Assembly: GCF_008369105.1 (NCBI RefSeq)
Contig: NZ_VINQ01000003.1
Location: forward strand, 85,001-149,000
Source of the DNA: Aquicoccus porphyridii
GTDB lineage: Bacteria > Pseudomonadota > Alphaproteobacteria > Rhodobacterales > Rhodobacteraceae
DNA length: 64,000 bases
Direction of reading: 5' to 3'
The notes beneath the pieces were generated by a model that did no database searches, was not told where the DNA came from, and saw nothing but the letters and a program-made list of their open reading frames with translations. How positions within the stretch are numbered: the first letter of the stretch is position 1; the number at the start of each line of letters is the position of its first letter. Made by a program: the position numbers and the translations under genes. Shown here piece after piece: positions 61,615 through 64,000 of this stretch.

Positions 61615-64000
61615 ATGAAATTCACACTCTCCTGGCTCAAGGATCATCTCGACACCACCGCGTCGGTCGATGAGATCGCCGAGGCGCTGACCGACCTTGG
61701 GCTCGAGGTCGAAGAGATCACCAACCCGCTGGACAAGCTCGGGAATTTCACGCTGGGCAAGGTCATATCGGCCGAGCAGCACCCCGATGCGGACCGACTG
61801 CGCGTCTGCATGGTCGAGACCGACGAGGGCGAGAAGCAGATCGTCTGTGGTGCGCCCAACGCGCGCGAGGGGATCGTCGTCGTGATCGCCAAGCCGGGCG
61901 ATTACGTCCCCGGCATCGACACCACGCTGAGCGTGGGCAAGATCCGCGGCGTGGAAAGCCACGGGATGATGTGTTCCGAGCGCGAGATGGAGCTTTCCGA
62001 AGAACATGACGGCATCATCGAACTGCCCAGCGGTGAGGTGGGCGAGCGGTTCATCGACTGGCTGGCGGTGAACGATCCGGCCAAGGTCGATCCGGTGATC
62101 GAGATCGCGATCACGCCGAACCGGCCGGATGCGCTGGGCGTGCGGGGGATCGCGCGTGACCTTGCGGCGCGGGGGCTGGGCACGCTCAAACCCGAGAAAG
62201 AAGTCGAGATCGCGGGGGAATTCCCCTGTCCGATCAACGTGACCATCGATGAGGACACGCGCGATGGCTGTTACGTTTTCGCCGGGCGCCTGATCCGGGG
62301 GGTCGAGAACGGGCCGAGCCCGCAATGGTTGCAGGACCGGCTGCGCGCGATTGGCCTCAGGCCGATTTCAAAACTGGTGGATGTGACCAATTTCTTCACC
62401 TTCGACCAGAACCGCCCGTTGCACGTGTTCGACGCCGCAAAAGTGCAGGGCGACCTGCGTATCCGGCGGGCCGTGGACGGCGAAAAGCTGGTGGCGCTCG
62501 ACGAGAAGGAATACACGCTTTCCGATGGGCAGATCGTGATTGCCGATGATCAAGGTGTTGAATCAATTGCCGGAATCATGGGCGGGCTGGAAACGGGTTG
62601 CACCATGGAAACCACCGATGTCTTCCTTGAGGCGGCGGTGTGGAACCATGTGCAGGTCGCCTATACGGGCCGGGCGCTCAAGATCAATTCGGACGCGCGC
62701 TATCGCAACGAACGCGGCATCGACCCCGCGTTCAACATGCCGGCGGTCGAACTGGCCACGCAGATGATCATGGAGCTTTGCGGCGGTGAGCCTTCGGAGG
62801 TGGTTGTCGCGGGCGAGGTGCCGGATATGAGCCGCGCCTACAAGCTCGATCCGGCGCGGGTGATCAGCCTCGTGGGCATGGACATACCCGAGAGCGAACA
62901 GCGCCAGACCCTGACCAAGCTGGGCTTCCGGCTTGAGGGCAACATGGCGCATGTGCCGAGTTGGCGGCCCGACGTGATGGGCGAGGCGGACCTCGTGGAA
63001 GAGGTCGCACGCATCGCTTCGTTAACGAAGCTTAAGGGAATCCCAATGCGCCGAACGCAGGTCGGTGTGCCGAAACCGGTCTTGTCGCTGCATCAGCGGC
63101 GCGAACAGGCGGCGCGGCGGGTTTGTGCATCGTTAGGATACAACGAATGCGTGACCTATTCCTTCATCGACCGGGCGTCTGCTGCCCTGTTCGGCGGGGG
63201 CACGGATGCGACCATGCTCGACAACCCGATCTCGTCGGAAATGAGCCATATGCGCCCCGACCTTCTGCCCGGTCTTTTGCAGGCGGCGGCGCGCAACCAG
63301 GCGCGCGGGTTCCATGACCTTGCCCTCTTTGAAGTCGGCCCCGCCTTTCACGGTGGCGAGCCGGAAGAGCAGCGCAGCCAGGTTTCGGGCCTGTTGGTCG
63401 GACGGACGGGCGCAAAGGATGTGCATGGCGGATCGCGCGCGGTCGATCTCTATGATGCCAAGGCCGATGCCGAGGCGGTTCTGGCCGCGATCGGCGCACC
63501 GGCCAAGGTGCAGATCCTGCGCGACGGCCCGGCATGGTGGCACCCGGGGCGGCACGGGAAAATCTGTCTCGGCCCCAAGAAGGTGCTTGGAATCTTTGGG
63601 GAAATTCACCCCAAGGTTCTGAAGGCGATGGATGTGAAGGGCCCCGCCGTGGGCTTTACCATCTGGCCCGACGAGGTGCCCGCATCGCGCAAGCAGAATG
63701 CCACACGCGCCGCGCTGGAAGCCAGCGACCTACAGGCGGTCGAGCGCGATTTCGCCTTTGTCGTGGACGCGCATGTCGAGGCGCAGGCGCTGGTCAACGC
63801 GGCGATGGGGGCCGACAAGACGCTGATCGAGAACGTGCGCGTCTTTGACGAATTCATCGGTGGCAGCCTTGGTGCGGACAAGAAATCGCTGGCCCTCACC
63901 GTGCGGATTCAGCCCCGCGCCAAGACCCTGACCGAGAAGGAAATCGAGGCGGTCGGCGGCAAGATCGTCGAGAAGGTTTCGAAGGCCACGGGCGGTGTCT
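61615..64000 (+). CDS. pheT: Phenylalanine--tRNA ligase beta subunit (3' end cut by window)
   Basis: The first 795 codons of pheT. Residues about 1-150 contain the tRNA-binding (EMAP-like) domain (LGKVISAEQHPDADRLRV), followed by the B3/B4 editing domain (VDVTNFFTFDQNRPLHVFD, then IAGIMGGLETG) and B5 (SDARYRNERGID). The C-terminal catalytic-like and anticodon-binding (FDX-ACB) parts run to the window end (AVERDFAFVVDA). A complete protein is about 800 residues, so nearly all is present. AAGGAG lies before the ATG. Confidence 0.95.
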   Translation, partial: MKFTLSWLKDHLDTTASVDEIAEALTDLGLEVEEITNPLDKLGNFTLGKVISAEQHPDADRLRVCMVETDEGEKQIVCGAPNAREGIVVVIAKPGDYVPGIDTTLSVGKIRGVESHGMMCSEREMELSEEHDGIIELPSGEVGERFIDWLAVNDPAKVDPVIEIAITPNRPDALGVRGIARDLAARGLGTLKPEKEVEIAGEFPCPINVTIDEDTRDGCYVFAGRLIRGVENGPSPQWLQDRLRAIGLRPISKLVDVTNFFTFDQNRPLHVFDAAKVQGDLRIRRAVDGEKLVALDEKEYTLSDGQIVIADDQGVESIAGIMGGLETGCTMETTDVFLEAAVWNHVQVAYTGRALKINSDARYRNERGIDPAFNMPAVELATQMIMELCGGEPSEVVVAGEVPDMSRAYKLDPARVISLVGMDIPESEQRQTLTKLGFRLEGNMAHVPSWRPDVMGEADLVEEVARIASLTKLKGIPMRRTQVGVPKPVLSLHQRREQAARRVCASLGYNECVTYSFIDRASAALFGGGTDATMLDNPISSEMSHMRPDLLPGLLQAAARNQARGFHDLALFEVGPAFHGGEPEEQRSQVSGLLVGRTGAKDVHGGSRAVDLYDAKADAEAVLAAIGAPAKVQILRDGPAWWHPGRHGKICLGPKKVLGIFGEIHPKVLKAMDVKGPAVGFTIWPDEVPASRKQNATRAALEASDLQAVERDFAFVVDAHVEAQALVNAAMGADKTLIENVRVFDEFIGGSLGADKKSLALTVRIQPRAKTLTEKEIEAVGGKIVEKVSKATGGV

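Overview
The window looks like a chromosomal segment of a marine alphaproteobacterium of the Rhodobacterales (roseobacter / Rhodobacter type). The evidence is GC-rich DNA, a zur-znuCB/znuA island with a His-rich ZnuA, an mcl1-type malyl-CoA lyase, a taurine:pyruvate aminotransferase, a FYDLN-acid (TIGR02300) protein and the rpmI-rplT and pheST blocks, all with protein sequences of that group's flavour. No phage, transposase or CRISPR was seen. Taxonomy is inferred from family resemblance only.

Layout. 0-5 kb: FMN-binding glutamate-synthase-like protein, DUF302 secreted protein, a divergent ArsR / NIPSNAP-ABM module, then ybaB-recR. 5-8 kb: a large RTX-Hint secreted protein. 8.2-11.3 kb: zinc uptake (znuB, znuC, zur divergent from znuA) with a visible Zur-type palindrome. 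11.3-16.7 kb: glycerate kinase, two tandem paralogous 105-aa secreted proteins, taurine aminotransferase (tpa), an unusual array of five stem-loops, and an N-formylglutamate amidohydrolase. 16.7-19 kb: tRNA-Val, rpmJ and a PHA-synthase family protein. 19-28 kb: a minus-strand operon with a complete branched-chain-type (HAAT) ABC transporter bracketed by two CoA ligases; divergent from it is a PAS hybrid kinase / response-regulator pair (28-31 kb). 31-37 kb: M20 amidase and a gamma-glutamyl polyamine-type cluster (oxidase, two glutamine-synthetase-like ligases, class-I amidotransferase). 37-43 kb: retropepsin-like protease, MarC, an ABC-F ATPase, a frameshifted MATE pump with a small glyoxalase-related gene, and tRNA-Ala. 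43-49 kb: assorted housekeeping genes (accA, YgjP-like protease, GntR, LysE/Lrp pair, lytic transglycosylase). 49-53.5 kb: mcl1 divergent from a dgcN-dgcA-D-amino-acid-transaminase operon. 53.5-64 kb: DODA dioxygenase, DUF1244, second N-formylglutamate amidohydrolase, pyruvate kinase, rpmI-rplT, a 3-hydroxyacyl-CoA dehydrogenase, an MFS carrier, pheS and the start of pheT, which runs off the window.

How it fits together. Much of the accessory content is nitrogen and carbon scavenging: taurine, polyamines or other amines, D-amino acids, N-formylglutamate, and an unidentified carboxylic acid taken up and CoA-activated by the liv-type operon. The most unusual structure is non-coding. It comprises a cluster of consecutive hairpins at 15.4-15.65 kb, one of which carries a perfect four-run G-quadruplex motif in its loop, and at least three families of short dispersed intergenic repeats. 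One family recurs seven times across the window.
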